Shown here piece by piece: positions 32,838 through 42,795 of a stretch of 64,000 bases of DNA; position 1 is the stretch's first letter, and every line of letters begins with the position of its first letter. The DNA is from Thermoguttaceae bacterium (lineage in GTDB: Bacteria > Planctomycetota > Planctomycetia > Pirellulales > Thermoguttaceae). The notes under the pieces are model-generated. The model was not told the DNA's origin, did not search any database, and was given only the letters and a program-made list of their open reading frames with translations. The stretch lies in assembly GCA_017407125.1 (NCBI GenBank), contig JAFQXE010000033.1:1-64000 (forward strand). The letters run 5' to 3'. The position numbers were made by a program, and so were the translations under genes.

Positions 32838-34799
32838 AATATTCTTTGCCCACATGGCAAAGAATAACAGCGCCCAGAGTCGGTGGGAATGGTCGAATCG
32901 TCCGCTGACGTGTTCGTTCAGAAGCGCCGTTCCAGCGTCCGGCTGGAAGATGCCGCTGTTCTTAAACTGCTGTGACGAGAACGCGTCAGCCGCCAAGTCG
33001 TGAAGCGGTCCTGACTTGAACCATTTGTACAGCGGGACGCCAAATCCCTGTTTCTTTCTCGTCTGAATGTCTTTGGGAAGGAATCGGGAGAACGTATCGA
33101 TAAACATCTGCTTTGTCTTGCCGTTTCTCAGTCCCCAATCTTGCGGGAACGACGACGCCAGCTCTATAACGCGGCGGTCGAGAATGGGGCTGCGTCCTTC
33201 GAGCGAGTTTGCCATGGCGGCGCGGTCGACTTTGACCAGAAGACATTCCGGCATGTACGTCTGCAAGTCCATCAGCGAAATCTGACGCGACGGCTGTGAC
33301 GAAAACGACGGATCGAAAAAGTCCTTTAAGTACGTCAGAGCAGGGGGCTGACCCGGAACGGGAGCGGACTGCTCGATGAGCTTTTGGAACTCGGCGCTGA
33401 AAAGACTCTTTCTTCGCGGAGCGTTGTAGAAGCTCACCCAGTCCAGATAGCGTTCGACAGGGTTCATTTGCAGACATTCCGCAAAGCGGCGCGCTTTTCT
33501 TAATAGAGACCCCTGTCGCAGATTGGGCGGGAGAACGGCGCAGACGCTTTTCCCTAAAATGGAACGCACGAACGCCGGGCAGATACGGTCGACGCGAGAG
33601 GCGATTTTCACCGCCTTGTAACGGTCGTAGCCGAGAAACAGTTCGTCGCCGCCGTCGCCGTTGAGGGCGACTGTTACGCTCTTTCTGGACAGATTGCATA
33701 CGTACCACGTCGGCAGGGCGGACGAGTCCGCAAACGGCTCGTCGTAGTACGAAACCAGCTCGGCAATCATCGCGGTGGAGTCCGGCGTAACGCGAAGCTG
33801 AGTATGGTCGGTTTTGAGGAATTGAGCCGCTTCCTGAGCGTAGGACGTTTCGTCAAAAGCCGGGTCGTCAAAACCGATGGAAAACGTCTGAATCGGTCGG
33901 CTGGAAAGGGACTGCATAATCCCGACGACAATCGTCGAATCAATTCCGCCGGACAGGAAAGCGCCCAAGGGAACGTCTGAAATCATACGGTCGGAAACCG
34001 CCTGAGTCAGGACGTCGTTCAAGCGTTGTTTGGATTGCTCGTAAGACTCGTTTCTTTCAGCAAAACTCTTTCGCCCGGCGGCGATCCAGTCGCGAACCGT
34101 GTTGGGATAAACCGAGTTGACGCGCAGCCGATCTTCCCCAACGGAGATTTCCAGAACCTGTCCGGCGCAGAGTTTGCTGACTCGTTTGTAAATTGTTCGC
34201 GGAGCGGGTAGATACTGCAGCGTGAAATACTCGTCAACGGCGACCGGGTCGAGTTCCGACTTGAGCGCTTCGTCTGCCGCGACAACCGCTTTGAGTTCCG
34301 AGGCGAAAATGACTCTAGACTCTTCCAGAGCGTAGTAGAGCGGCTTTTTGCCGATTGGGTCGCGAGCCAAAATGAGCTTGCGGTTTGCTTTGTCCCAGAT
34401 AGCGATGGCGTACATGCCCAGGAGCTTTTGGACAAAGTCCAAGCCGTATTCCCGATACAGCGGAGCAATGACTTCTGTGTCACAGGTTGTTTTGAAGACG
34501 TAACCCTTCGACTCAAGTTCCGTTTTTAATTGACGATAATTGTAGATTTCGCCGTTGTAGACGACAACCAGCGGTTCTCCGGAAGTGTCGATTTGCGGCT
34601 GACGTCCGCCGGCAACGTCCAGAACGCTCAGACGTCGATGCCCTACGCCAACGGTAAAGCCGGATTGACGGTCATAGAATTCTCCGAAATCGTCTGGACC
34701 GCGGTGTTTGAGAAGGTCTGTAATAAACGTCAACCTCTCCGGCGTAACGTCAGGAGAGGTTGAATTGTTAAGGCGTATAAAGCCGGTTATTCCACACAT
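32832..34799 (-). CDS. asnB: Glutamine-dependent asparagine synthase-like amidotransferase
   Basis: The 655-residue enzyme has an N-terminal class II glutaminase domain (MCGITGFIRL with Cys2 as the catalytic nucleophile; HRRLSVLD; VVVYNGEIYNY) and a C-terminal ATP-dependent amidoligase domain with the pyrophosphate loop SGGIDSTIV and NGDGGDELFLGYDR. It transfers ammonia from glutamine to a carboxylate, either aspartate or a carbohydrate or peptide acid. A Met lies one codon upstream (34802), but the second is required to expose Cys2. Size and context with an HprK-related kinase and a nucleotidyltransferase fit the amidotransferases associated with exosortase systems rather than housekeeping AsnB (about 554 residues). 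The TGA stop is part of the RAYT element end. Confidence 0.85.
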   Translation of the reverse strand: MCGITGFIRLNNSTSPDVTPERLTFITDLLKHRGPDDFGEFYDRQSGFTVGVGHRRLSVLDVAGGRQPQIDTSGEPLVVVYNGEIYNYRQLKTELESKGYVFKTTCDTEVIAPLYREYGLDFVQKLLGMYAIAIWDKANRKLILARDPIGKKPLYYALEESRVIFASELKAVVAADEALKSELDPVAVDEYFTLQYLPAPRTIYKRVSKLCAGQVLEISVGEDRLRVNSVYPNTVRDWIAAGRKSFAERNESYEQSKQRLNDVLTQAVSDRMISDVPLGAFLSGGIDSTIVVGIMQSLSSRPIQTFSIGFDDPAFDETSYAQEAAQFLKTDHTQLRVTPDSTAMIAELVSYYDEPFADSSALPTWYVCNLSRKSVTVALNGDGGDELFLGYDRYKAVKIASRVDRICPAFVRSILGKSVCAVLPPNLRQGSLLRKARRFAECLQMNPVERYLDWVSFYNAPRRKSLFSAEFQKLIEQSAPVPGQPPALTYLKDFFDPSFSSQPSRQISLMDLQTYMPECLLVKVDRAAMANSLEGRSPILDRRVIELASSFPQDWGLRNGKTKQMFIDTFSRFLPKDIQTRKKQGFGVPLYKWFKSGPLHDLAADAFSSQQFKNSGIFQPDAGTALLNEHVSGRFDHSHRLWALLFFAMWAKNIK

Positions 34800-34835
34800 C
34801 ATAGGAATTGAACAAGGCAGGAAAACAAAGGAATA

Positions 34836-35441
34836 CTATCTACGTTTGTGCTTATCGACGTCGTTGGGGTGAATTCGAATCTTCCCTTCATGAGCAGATG
34901 CGTACTTTTCCTGATTTTCTCGCCGAGTATTGTAGCGTTTGTAGAAATCCTTTGTCTCGCCAAAAGACGTCCCCGCTTGCAACGCTCCCTCAGATTCCAT
35001 TTTAGTAAATACTGCCCAGCCGCCTGTGAGAGTGGGACTGTTGTGAATCCCCCAGTAGTTTGGCTGAAGCGGCGCAGTATAAAGCGCAAAAACGGAAAAT
35101 GACAGCATTGTAAAACCGAGTATAACGGACAAGGCTACGCCGCCCCATTTGTCAATAATGGCTGGAAACCAGACTTTAACCAGACTTAATCGAATGGTTA
35201 ACTCGCGCAATACCCCGTAAACGAGGATGAAAATAAGCCAAATTGACAGATAGTCCAAAAGGTACGTAAACGTGGGAGCGTATCCTTCCAACAATCCTGC
35301 TAACGTTTCATAATACGTCGTAGCTATCAAACCGGAAAAAATCAGGTTGAACAGTCTGATCAGGTTAGTCCATATACCATCCCGGACGCTAAATGCAATT
35401 GTCGCGCCCAGGATAATCAACATCAAAATAAAAAATACCAT
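34836..35441 (-). CDS. CvpA-like membrane protein
   Basis: The 201-residue protein has four hydrophobic segments (about residues 3-18, 25-45, 60-85 and 100-122) and a charged, Lys/Arg-rich C-terminal tail. The arrangement, with GIWTNLIRLFNLIFSGLIA and WGGVALSVILGF, resembles CvpA-family proteins, which are linked to envelope stress and colicin V production in E. coli. The similarity is low and no residue is diagnostic. It lies about 80 bp after a TPR gene on the same strand and could share its transcript. Confidence 0.6.
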   Translation of the reverse strand: MVFFILMLIILGATIAFSVRDGIWTNLIRLFNLIFSGLIATTYYETLAGLLEGYAPTFTYLLDYLSIWLIFILVYGVLRELTIRLSLVKVWFPAIIDKWGGVALSVILGFTMLSFSVFALYTAPLQPNYWGIHNSPTLTGGWAVFTKMESEGALQAGTSFGETKDFYKRYNTRRENQEKYASAHEGKIRIHPNDVDKHKRR

Positions 35442-35520
35442 TTAAATATCCTCATCAAAAGGAGGGCTGAAATTCCCAAACAGTCCAATGCTTAATGGAA
35501 TTATTGAAACGTTTGTTTGG

Positions 35521-36546
35521 TTAGTTGTCAATGCCATAATTCTTCAGCTTGGCAGTGCATTCCTGCGCGCGAAGAGGCATTTCCATCTTTTGCCAAAGTT
35601 TACGAAGGTTCTTCAACGCTTCGATGTGACTCTGAATGTCTCGTGAGTAGAGCAGGTCAACCTGAAGGAACGCGACCAATGCGTCTTTGTCCTGTCCGCC
35701 AGCTATGTAGGCAAGCCCAAGAGTGTTGTATCCCAACGCGTTGATGGCGTAATCCTCTGGCGGGGCGTTTTGAAGAATGGTTTCAACGTCTTTAACCGCT
35801 TCTTTATAGTTGCCGGAAAGCGCCTTGCATTTAGCCAGGCCCATTTTCGCCAAGAGTCTTTGACGGTCAGCGGCAGCGCTCTTATCTTCCATTTTGAGAA
35901 TGGCAGAGTAGGCTTTCTGAGCGTTTTCAACTTTGTTTTGAGCCAGGAAAATTTTGCCCATGGCGGAATACGAACGCATTTTTACGTCATTCCATGGCGC
36001 TGCCATAAGTTTCTTATACATCTCTTCCGCCTTTTTCAGACTGGCTTCCGTGTTGATGGAAACATACAGGTCGCCGGTTATTTCACAGACATCAAAGTAA
36101 TGATAGTTGTTGGGATACTTTGTAACAAACGCTTCGCACGATTTGGCAGCGTCTGTTTTTGTAACCGCTCCGCCGCTGAGAGCAATGTTTGCCTTTGCCT
36201 TGGCGAGGAGGTAATCCATTTCCTGGTTGAGGGTTTTAGAACCGCCCATTGTATCTCGGAGATCATTCGTAAGCAGTTCCAATGCGTCTTCATTAGATCC
36301 GCTTTCAATAAGCGAACGAACTTTGGAGAACTGAGCAGGCTCGCGGTTAAACGAAATACTCTTGATTTTGTTAACCGGAATAACATCTTCGACGCCACGG
36401 TCCTCGACGGTCAATTCAACGCTTGTCATGTCAGTGATTTTGCACTTCAATGTTTTGTTTTCCAAGTGAATGGTGTCGTTCTGAGCCAGAGCAACAGATC
36501 CGATAACAATAATCGAGATCAACGTCAAAAACAGTTTTTTGAACAT
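35521..36546 (-). CDS. Secreted or membrane-anchored TPR protein
   Basis: The 341-residue product has a signal peptide (KKLFLTLISIIVIGSVALAQ), a short beta-rich segment (DTIHLENKTLKCKITDMTSVELTVED), and TPR-like helical repeats from about residue 65 to the end (MYKKLMAAPWNDVKMRSYSA, IFLAQNKVENAQKAYSAIL, GYNTLGLAYIAGGQDKDALV). An upstream in-frame ATG would add 12 residues, but the Met at 36546 has AGGGAG before it and begins a proper signal peptide. It sits between a giant TPR protein and a CvpA-like gene on the same strand. Partners are unknown. Confidence 0.75.
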   Translation of the reverse strand: MFKKLFLTLISIIVIGSVALAQNDTIHLENKTLKCKITDMTSVELTVEDRGVEDVIPVNKIKSISFNREPAQFSKVRSLIESGSNEDALELLTNDLRDTMGGSKTLNQEMDYLLAKAKANIALSGGAVTKTDAAKSCEAFVTKYPNNYHYFDVCEITGDLYVSINTEASLKKAEEMYKKLMAAPWNDVKMRSYSAMGKIFLAQNKVENAQKAYSAILKMEDKSAAADRQRLLAKMGLAKCKALSGNYKEAVKDVETILQNAPPEDYAINALGYNTLGLAYIAGGQDKDALVAFLQVDLLYSRDIQSHIEALKNLRKLWQKMEMPLRAQECTAKLKNYGIDN

Positions 36547-36628
36547 AAGTAACTCCCTGAATATAATGTGTGAAACTTTCAATTAAATACACTATTAACG
36601 TTTGATAAACAACCAATATGCTGAATTA

Positions 36629-39600
36629 TTATTGCTTATCGGTCGGTTTTTGAGGTTTTCCTTCGGGCTGTTGACCTGCCGGACGTTGAACAGGTTTTCC
36701 TGCGGGCTGTTGCCCAGCCGGACGCGGAGCAGGCTTCCCTGCGGGCGGTTGCCCTGCCGGACGCGGAGCGGGTTTCCCTGCGGGCTGTTGCCCAGCCGGA
36801 CGCGGAGCGGGTTTCCCAGCGGGTGGAGCAGGTTTTTTACCGAAGTCAAAATTAAACGCAACGTCCTGCTGCGGAGCGCCGAATCCCAGGTCAATCTTGC
36901 CGTTTGGCGCTGGCGCATTGTTTGCGAATCCGCCAAATCCCAAATCGATCTTTTCCTGAGCTTCGCCTTCTTCCTGAGCGAATCCGAGGTCGACTTTCTC
37001 CTCGAATTTTTCTGAACCAACGGCAATGCCGCCGTCCGTTACGTTGACCTTTTGCTTCTCAACCAACTTCTTTTTCTTTGGAAGGAATGCAATAATAATG
37101 ATAATCAAACCAAGAACTCCGATGCCTCCCAAAACGCAATAGATAATCATAGGATCAACTGGTTTTTCGGGTTCTTCAGTTTCTTGTTCAGTCTTTTTAG
37201 GCAGAAGCGATTCCGGTGGAGCGAAACCGCTGGCAGGTTCGCCAAGCTGTTCCTGAACCTTACGAAGAAGTGAATCGTAAGATTGCAGAATATCAGAGTT
37301 GCCTAAAATTTCAGCATCCGCCTGAATGGATTTGTAGTTGTCGTAGTCTTCTCGAAGAATCTTCTTGATTTCCATAAGAAGTTCAACAGCTTTCGGAGGA
37401 AGATTAGTATTGGCAACGCTGTCAGCTTCAGTTTCTTTTACAGGAGCCGGTTCTTCAGTAGTCTGAGTTGATTTTGCCTCAGCGCCTTCAACTGGAGTTT
37501 CTTCAGCAGGCGCTTCTTCAGCCGGAGCTTCTTCTTCAGCCGGAGCGGCGTCTTCCGCAACGGGTTCGTCAGCAGCCGGAGCGTCTTCTTCTGCTGCTGT
37601 TTCATCCGATGTCGACTCAGAGGCTGAAGCGTCTTCGTCTGCCGCTTCTTCCGCAGGGGCTTCTTCTTCAGCCGCAGGAGCTTCTTCTTCAGTTGCAGGG
37701 GCTTCTTCAGGCTGCTCTTCCTTTGGTTGAGCGTCTGCGATTTCTAACAGCGCCAGATTGTACTTGATTTCAGCGATTGACAATCGAGCCTGCAGATAAT
37801 CAATGAGCTTGTCTTTTTCAGGATCTGTACTGCGAATCGGTTCGCCATTTTCGTTAGTAACGCTCTTCAAAACGCCGTTCCAGCCAGAAAAGATCTGCTT
37901 TCCCGCTTCATTTAAATGGTTCGGGTCTCCATTGAGGGAAATGTTATACAGCTCTTTAGCTTTTTCCGGATCGTCTTTTTCCGATTTTTCTCCCCATTTG
38001 GAATAGTAGCCAGCCAGCGTTGGCTGCATCTCGTCAATGGTTGATTTACGAGTTCTCGGGTTGGACAATTCCGTCATGATTCTGGTAATCGCTTCCTGAA
38101 AATCTCCCTTGGAAGCGAATCCCATTGCGGTTTCCAGTTCGGAGAAGCCTTTAACAACGACTTCCGGATTGAGCGTCTTCATTTTAGTGCGAACGAGCTT
38201 AAGCTGCGTGTCGTACTTTTGGAAGGTCTCTTCGTTATTCAGCGTTGGGAAGGATCGATGCGTGTTCAAAAGCACTTTTTCAGCATCCTGAAGTTTCTCC
38301 AACTGTTTGGCAGAGTCTTTTATTCCTTCCGCCTGCTTCAAGTAAATATCTGAAATAGTCAAACGGGCTTCGTAATAGGTGTTGATAACGCGCGGATCCT
38401 GCGAATGGTTTTTGGTAATCTGAGTCTGCATTTTGTTTGACAGAGTATTCCAGCCCCAAATAGCAGGCTTGTCATTCTGCTTGGGATCCTTCTGTTCGGA
38501 AGTAAGAAAATCCTTTCCGCAGCCGATGAGAGCTTTTTTCAGATACGTTGCCGATTTTTCCGGATCTGCTGTCGTTTCGCCCCATTTCTGATAGCAGCGA
38601 ACAGCTTCGGCTTGAATGTCAATATCATTTGGCGTTTTGGAAAGAATGGCTCCCATCTTTTCAATGGCTTTCTCGTACTGTTCACTGACAGCGAGGCAGC
38701 GAGCCAATCGTTCGTCAGTAAGACGAATGACTTTGGGAGCGTCTTTTGAAACAAAATTTTCTTTTTCCTTGAGGTTTTTCAGAATTCCCTCGTAGGTTTC
38801 AACAGCTTTTCCAAAGTAAGCTTTGGCTTTATCGTTGACTTCTTTGCTTTCCGCAACTTCATTTTCGCCTAACGACAGATACGTTTGGGCAACCCATGCC
38901 ATCTGTCCATATTTAATGTTAGGCAAAGAAGCGATCTTGTCAAGGAAGACTTCAAATCCTTTAACGAGACTATCAGCTTTCTCTTTTTGACCTTCACGGT
39001 TAAAGACTTCGAGGTTTTCCTTTAATTCCATACCCAAAGTCAGATAAATATTGGTAAGCTGTTCTTCTTTGGTTTTGCCATTCTCTTCCGCACTATCTGA
39101 CATCTCAACGCGCTTTTCCAACAAGTCCATAATATTTTTGGCGTCGTCCAGTTGCTGCGAAGCAACCAAAGCGCGAAGGGCAAGTCGAAGAGCTTTAATA
39201 TCCATCTCGTTCTTTTGAACCAGCGGCGAGTCCTTTTTAATTAATGCTAAAGGACCAAATTGCGGATCGTTAAGCAAATCCAGAGCGCCAGAGGCATCGC
39301 CAGAATTGAGCTTTAAGTTTGCCAGCGTATAAGTAGCAGTAACCAGGTTGGGAGTAGGCTCTTCGCCAGCTTCCATATTTTTCTTCATACGGTCAATGCC
39401 GTTCTGCAAAATCTTCTGAGACGTGTCTTTAAACTCTGCCAACTTTTCCTTGGAAGGCTTGGAACTCAAATCGGCGCGCATGCCGCGAAGGTAATTGTTC
39501 CACAACAGGTTTCCAGTTCGAATTTCGCAATTAGCGCGTCTGTCAGAATTCTCAGAAATCATATTCAGCGCCGCTTCGCCGCGTTTTGTGTCGCCAATAT

Positions 39601-41440
39601 CGATGCACGAGTCGCAGACGTATGACCAGGCGTTGTCAGCCATATCCGGACCTTTTGCCGCAGTGCGGGTCTGAATAAGTTTAGCAAGCTTTGCCATTCT
39701 GGTAAGTTCAAATTTTGTGGCTTCCTGAATAGCGGCGTCGCTTTGTCCGTCTTTCCGCATTTTTTGAACCGTAGCGCTGAATTGATTTCGCAAAATGCCC
39801 ATTTCCAAATCTGCCAATCCTTCGCTAATAGGATCTGTTGAATAGTTTCGAACGACGAAGTCGGAAAGCATGTAAGCGGTGATAAAGTCCTGTTTAAGGT
39901 ACATTATATAAACGGCAAGATAACGGTTGGAATTCAACTTTCGCAATTCCGAGCCGGTAATGTCTACAGGACGACGATATTCTGCCAGGTAGTAAATCTT
40001 AAGGAATTTTTCACCGACTTCCAGCAGCTTCTTTTGTTTTTCTGCCTTTTCTTCTTCCGATTGAGCGGAAGCCATTGCATTCTGAGCGTCAACAATTTCA
40101 CTGCGGATTCTGTCCAGTTCTTTATTTAGTTCAGCATAGGACATTTTCTCCGGAGGAATGTTTTCAACCGGTCCGACTACGCCCAATTTTGACTTGATAG
40201 CTTTGGCTTCGTCTTTTAACGAAGTTTTTGTAAGAATCTCAAGAATCTCAAGCGTATTTTTAGCTAACACAGCGTTTTGACGAGCTTTCTTTTGTTCGTC
40301 TGACAGATTGCTGACTTTATCTGCCGCAACGTCGCAGCCAGCCAGCAGCAGCTGTTGAGTAAGAATCTGCCCCAGACGCGCATTTGAGTAGTCTTTTTCG
40401 TACCATTCAGTAAAACGAGCTAAAGCCTGATCGAGAATTTTCCCTTTCTTTTCCGGTTCTTTTTCGTTCTTGTACTTAACAGCAGACTGCAAGTAATACA
40501 ACAAGGCTTCGTCGCGCATGGTTCGGTTGGCGGCGTTGTTGTCCAAAGTCAACGTTTCATCAAAAATGCTCAGAGCGCCTTTATCAACTTTGTTTGGATC
40601 TTCAAAGACGCCTTGATCCATCATGATTCGACCTTCGCGAACTCGAGCGTACAGACCAGCGATATACGGAGGTTCCTTGGTGCCGTACTTTTCAAAAATG
40701 GTATTGTATTCTTTTCTGGATTTTTCGAGGAAATCTTTATATTCTTTTGAATCGGCAGGATAGGTTTGGGCGATTTCATAATAGGCTCCAGCAACTGCCA
40801 GCCACGCCTGAAGAAAGTCTGTAACGGCTTCATCGTATTCTTCTCCCGATTCTTTCTTATCCTTCTTGAATTGTTGAAGAACTTCTTTGGCGCGTTGCTG
40901 GTTTGCCGAAAATTCTTTTTGAGCGGCTGTAAACGAATCGCGGGAAATTTTCATCCATTCGTCTCGCTGTTCAGTTTTTTTGTTGGTAGATTTTACAGAC
41001 AGATCGCGATAAAGCGTACCGCGCGCCATCATCAAACCAGCGTACTGACGAGAACACTCTCGAACGCGTGGATGATTTGGATTTTCTTTAATGAACTTGG
41101 CAAAGCTCTCGTGAGCGGCGTCAATTTCTTTGAGCTGATCGTCCTGCGAGGACTGAAAGCTGGAATTGAGCATGTGCAAACGCCCCATTTCCATATCGTA
41201 TATGCTTTTGTATTCCGCAGGAATAGTTCCATCCTTGTTAATAGTTTCCAAGTAATAGATGGCAATGTCTGGATAGGTTGAGCCGTTATCTGGATTGACA
41301 AGTTCATTGACAAATTTTTCGGCTTGAGGCTGAGGAACTGCAGCCTGAGACGGAGCTCCAGGCAAATTTAACGCAATAAAGCATACTGCGACAAGGGCAA
41401 CGCCTGAAACAGGGAAAAAAGTTCGGGGAGAACAATTCAT
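36629..41440 (-). CDS. Giant TPR membrane protein with repeat-rich cytoplasmic tail
   Basis: The 1603-residue product has an N-terminal signal peptide (to about residue 34) and a long helical region with many TPR-like repeats (about 40-1250). A low-complexity Glu/Ala/Pro segment follows (about 1250-1330, EEAPAEEA-type units). A single membrane helix lies at about 1431-1453 (IIYCVLGGIGVLGLIIIIIA), followed by a basic stop (PKKKK). The tail after it carries at least three copies of a KIDLGFG-like motif and then four 13-residue repeats of the PAPRPAGQQPAGK type, encoded by 39-bp tandem DNA repeats. Signal and stop-transfer imply an outside TPR domain and a cytoplasmic tail. It may scaffold envelope complexes; no function is recognised. 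GAGG precedes the start. Confidence 0.8.
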   Translation of the reverse strand: MNCSPRTFFPVSGVALVAVCFIALNLPGAPSQAAVPQPQAEKFVNELVNPDNGSTYPDIAIYYLETINKDGTIPAEYKSIYDMEMGRLHMLNSSFQSSQDDQLKEIDAAHESFAKFIKENPNHPRVRECSRQYAGLMMARGTLYRDLSVKSTNKKTEQRDEWMKISRDSFTAAQKEFSANQQRAKEVLQQFKKDKKESGEEYDEAVTDFLQAWLAVAGAYYEIAQTYPADSKEYKDFLEKSRKEYNTIFEKYGTKEPPYIAGLYARVREGRIMMDQGVFEDPNKVDKGALSIFDETLTLDNNAANRTMRDEALLYYLQSAVKYKNEKEPEKKGKILDQALARFTEWYEKDYSNARLGQILTQQLLLAGCDVAADKVSNLSDEQKKARQNAVLAKNTLEILEILTKTSLKDEAKAIKSKLGVVGPVENIPPEKMSYAELNKELDRIRSEIVDAQNAMASAQSEEEKAEKQKKLLEVGEKFLKIYYLAEYRRPVDITGSELRKLNSNRYLAVYIMYLKQDFITAYMLSDFVVRNYSTDPISEGLADLEMGILRNQFSATVQKMRKDGQSDAAIQEATKFELTRMAKLAKLIQTRTAAKGPDMADNAWSYVCDSCIDIGDTKRGEAALNMISENSDRRANCEIRTGNLLWNNYLRGMRADLSSKPSKEKLAEFKDTSQKILQNGIDRMKKNMEAGEEPTPNLVTATYTLANLKLNSGDASGALDLLNDPQFGPLALIKKDSPLVQKNEMDIKALRLALRALVASQQLDDAKNIMDLLEKRVEMSDSAEENGKTKEEQLTNIYLTLGMELKENLEVFNREGQKEKADSLVKGFEVFLDKIASLPNIKYGQMAWVAQTYLSLGENEVAESKEVNDKAKAYFGKAVETYEGILKNLKEKENFVSKDAPKVIRLTDERLARCLAVSEQYEKAIEKMGAILSKTPNDIDIQAEAVRCYQKWGETTADPEKSATYLKKALIGCGKDFLTSEQKDPKQNDKPAIWGWNTLSNKMQTQITKNHSQDPRVINTYYEARLTISDIYLKQAEGIKDSAKQLEKLQDAEKVLLNTHRSFPTLNNEETFQKYDTQLKLVRTKMKTLNPEVVVKGFSELETAMGFASKGDFQEAITRIMTELSNPRTRKSTIDEMQPTLAGYYSKWGEKSEKDDPEKAKELYNISLNGDPNHLNEAGKQIFSGWNGVLKSVTNENGEPIRSTDPEKDKLIDYLQARLSIAEIKYNLALLEIADAQPKEEQPEEAPATEEEAPAAEEEAPAEEAADEDASASESTSDETAAEEDAPAADEPVAEDAAPAEEEAPAEEAPAEETPVEGAEAKSTQTTEEPAPVKETEADSVANTNLPPKAVELLMEIKKILREDYDNYKSIQADAEILGNSDILQSYDSLLRKVQEQLGEPASGFAPPESLLPKKTEQETEEPEKPVDPMIIYCVLGGIGVLGLIIIIIAFLPKKKKLVEKQKVNVTDGGIAVGSEKFEEKVDLGFAQEEGEAQEKIDLGFGGFANNAPAPNGKIDLGFGAPQQDVAFNFDFGKKPAPPAGKPAPRPAGQQPAGKPAPRPAGQPPAGKPAPRPAGQQPAGKPVQRPAGQQPEGKPQKPTDKQ
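36665..36830. repeat. 39-bp tandem repeats in the 3' end of the giant TPR gene
   Basis: About four copies of a 39-bp unit containing CCCAGCCGGACGCGGAGC and CCTGCGGGCTGTTG. In frame they give PAPRPAGQQPAGK-type repeats. Copy number is likely to vary between strains. Confidence 0.85.
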
Positions 41441-41823
41441 GGATAAAACCTCGTTTGAATATATGAGTACGAACGGGAGCTGAACTCTACATTACAAAAT
41501 AACTAACCTTAATAGTTTCTATCCTGTAAAGACGATTATCGTTCAACTTCAGTAGCAATAAATTCCTTCTATTTAAATTTAAACAGAATTTTGCTAATAT
41601 CAAGACGCCTTTCAAGAAAAATACCCCATTTTTGAAAAAATTTTTGATTTTTCTTGTCTTTTCAATACGATTTATCATTTTTTTCTCCATTTTCAGATTC
41701 ATAATTCGTCTAATATTGTAAAATAGAACATAAAATCAAAAATGAATTGTTCATTAATATTTTACCTGTTTTGACTCGAATTTCGGCTGAACAGCCTGTT
41801 CACTCCATATTGTTATTATTGCT
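41441..41823. other. AT-rich divergent intergenic region
   Basis: Very AT-rich. A 71-codon minus-strand frame of Lys/Asn/Leu-rich composition is best read as chance. No clear promoter pair or hairpin stands out. The region presumably carries promoters for the giant TPR gene and the two-helix membrane protein. Confidence 0.5.
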
Positions 41824-42678
41824 ATGGGCATTAAAATAGTCAACGTTCGCGTACTGCTAATAGTATTGATTCTCGGCGGAGCTCTGATTATAGTTTCAGA
41901 ATTGATGCACCCCGATCGCTGGAACTGGCTTACTCAGCAAACCATTCCTGGCGAAGACGCCGAAATTAAACCGTTGGAGCAGCGAGTGTTTTATCCCGGA
42001 GTTGATAAAGACGCTCTTGAAAAGGTTTTCGACAACAGCTATTGGGTCTCGTCAGATCTGCCGGCATGGAAGAATCTCATTGAAATATTACGCGACGTTC
42101 CACAATCGGAATTGAACAAATATTCTTTTGGGCACGTTCCTTTTGTTCAGCTTAAGTCGACGCCAAAAACGTTTCGCGGCGTTTTGATTAATGTACGCGG
42201 AAACGCTCGGCAGTGCATTCCAATTAAGCAGACCAATAAAGACGTCGATATAGAGTACATTTATCAAATTGCAGTTTCTCCTGACAGTTCGCCCTCGGAA
42301 CCGATTATCATTAATTCTATCAGCATTCCTCCGGGATTTCCGACAGGAGAAGATATTGAGCCTCAGCGTATAGACTGCACCGGCTTTTTCATCAAACGCT
42401 GGGCGTATCCAGCTCAAAACGACGTTATGACAGCTCCGCTGATTTTGGCTAAAGGATTTTCCTGGCAAGAGCCTCTCAAAGCGGCAAAATCTGAAAACGA
42501 GCCGTCGTACTGGCTCATTTTGGGCGTTACCATTTTAATAGCGGCTGCTCTTTATTTGCTCATTGAACTAAGAATCAAAGCCTCTTTGCCGCCGAAGCCG
42601 AGAAAAATTCCCGTTGAAGATTTTGTTTTTAATCTTCCAACGGAGGATCTGAATGAGGAGAATAAACAAGAAGACTAA
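41824..42678 (+). CDS. Two-helix membrane protein of unknown function
   Basis: Not recognised. The 284-residue product has an N-terminal membrane helix (about residues 8-27, VLLIVLILGGALIIVSELM), an outside domain of about 200 residues (about 30-228), a second helix (about 232-250, LILGVTILIAAALYLLIEL) and a short cytoplasmic tail of mixed charge (KPRKIPVEDFVFNLPTED). The outside domain contains LINVRGNARQCIPI and GFPTGEDIEPQRIDCTGFFIKRWAYPAQN, which suggests a compact beta fold. It may be planctomycete-specific. Neighbours are envelope-like but unrelated. Confidence 0.7.
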   Translation: MGIKIVNVRVLLIVLILGGALIIVSELMHPDRWNWLTQQTIPGEDAEIKPLEQRVFYPGVDKDALEKVFDNSYWVSSDLPAWKNLIEILRDVPQSELNKYSFGHVPFVQLKSTPKTFRGVLINVRGNARQCIPIKQTNKDVDIEYIYQIAVSPDSSPSEPIIINSISIPPGFPTGEDIEPQRIDCTGFFIKRWAYPAQNDVMTAPLILAKGFSWQEPLKAAKSENEPSYWLILGVTILIAAALYLLIELRIKASLPPKPRKIPVEDFVFNLPTEDLNEENKQED

Positions 42679-42795
42679 AATCTGCAGGAGGGAGGGTTTA
42701 TGAGCCTCTCCCTCCAGAGCCTCTCTAAGAAATCCGTTGCAAACGAGATATTATCGGCATTTTAGCTGCTGAATTCATATTATTTCTTTCGACGC

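Noticed and set aside
41487..41702. 71-codon minus-strand frame in the AT-rich gap
   Set aside because: Composition follows the AT-rich DNA, it has no ribosome-binding site, and it does not resemble any family.
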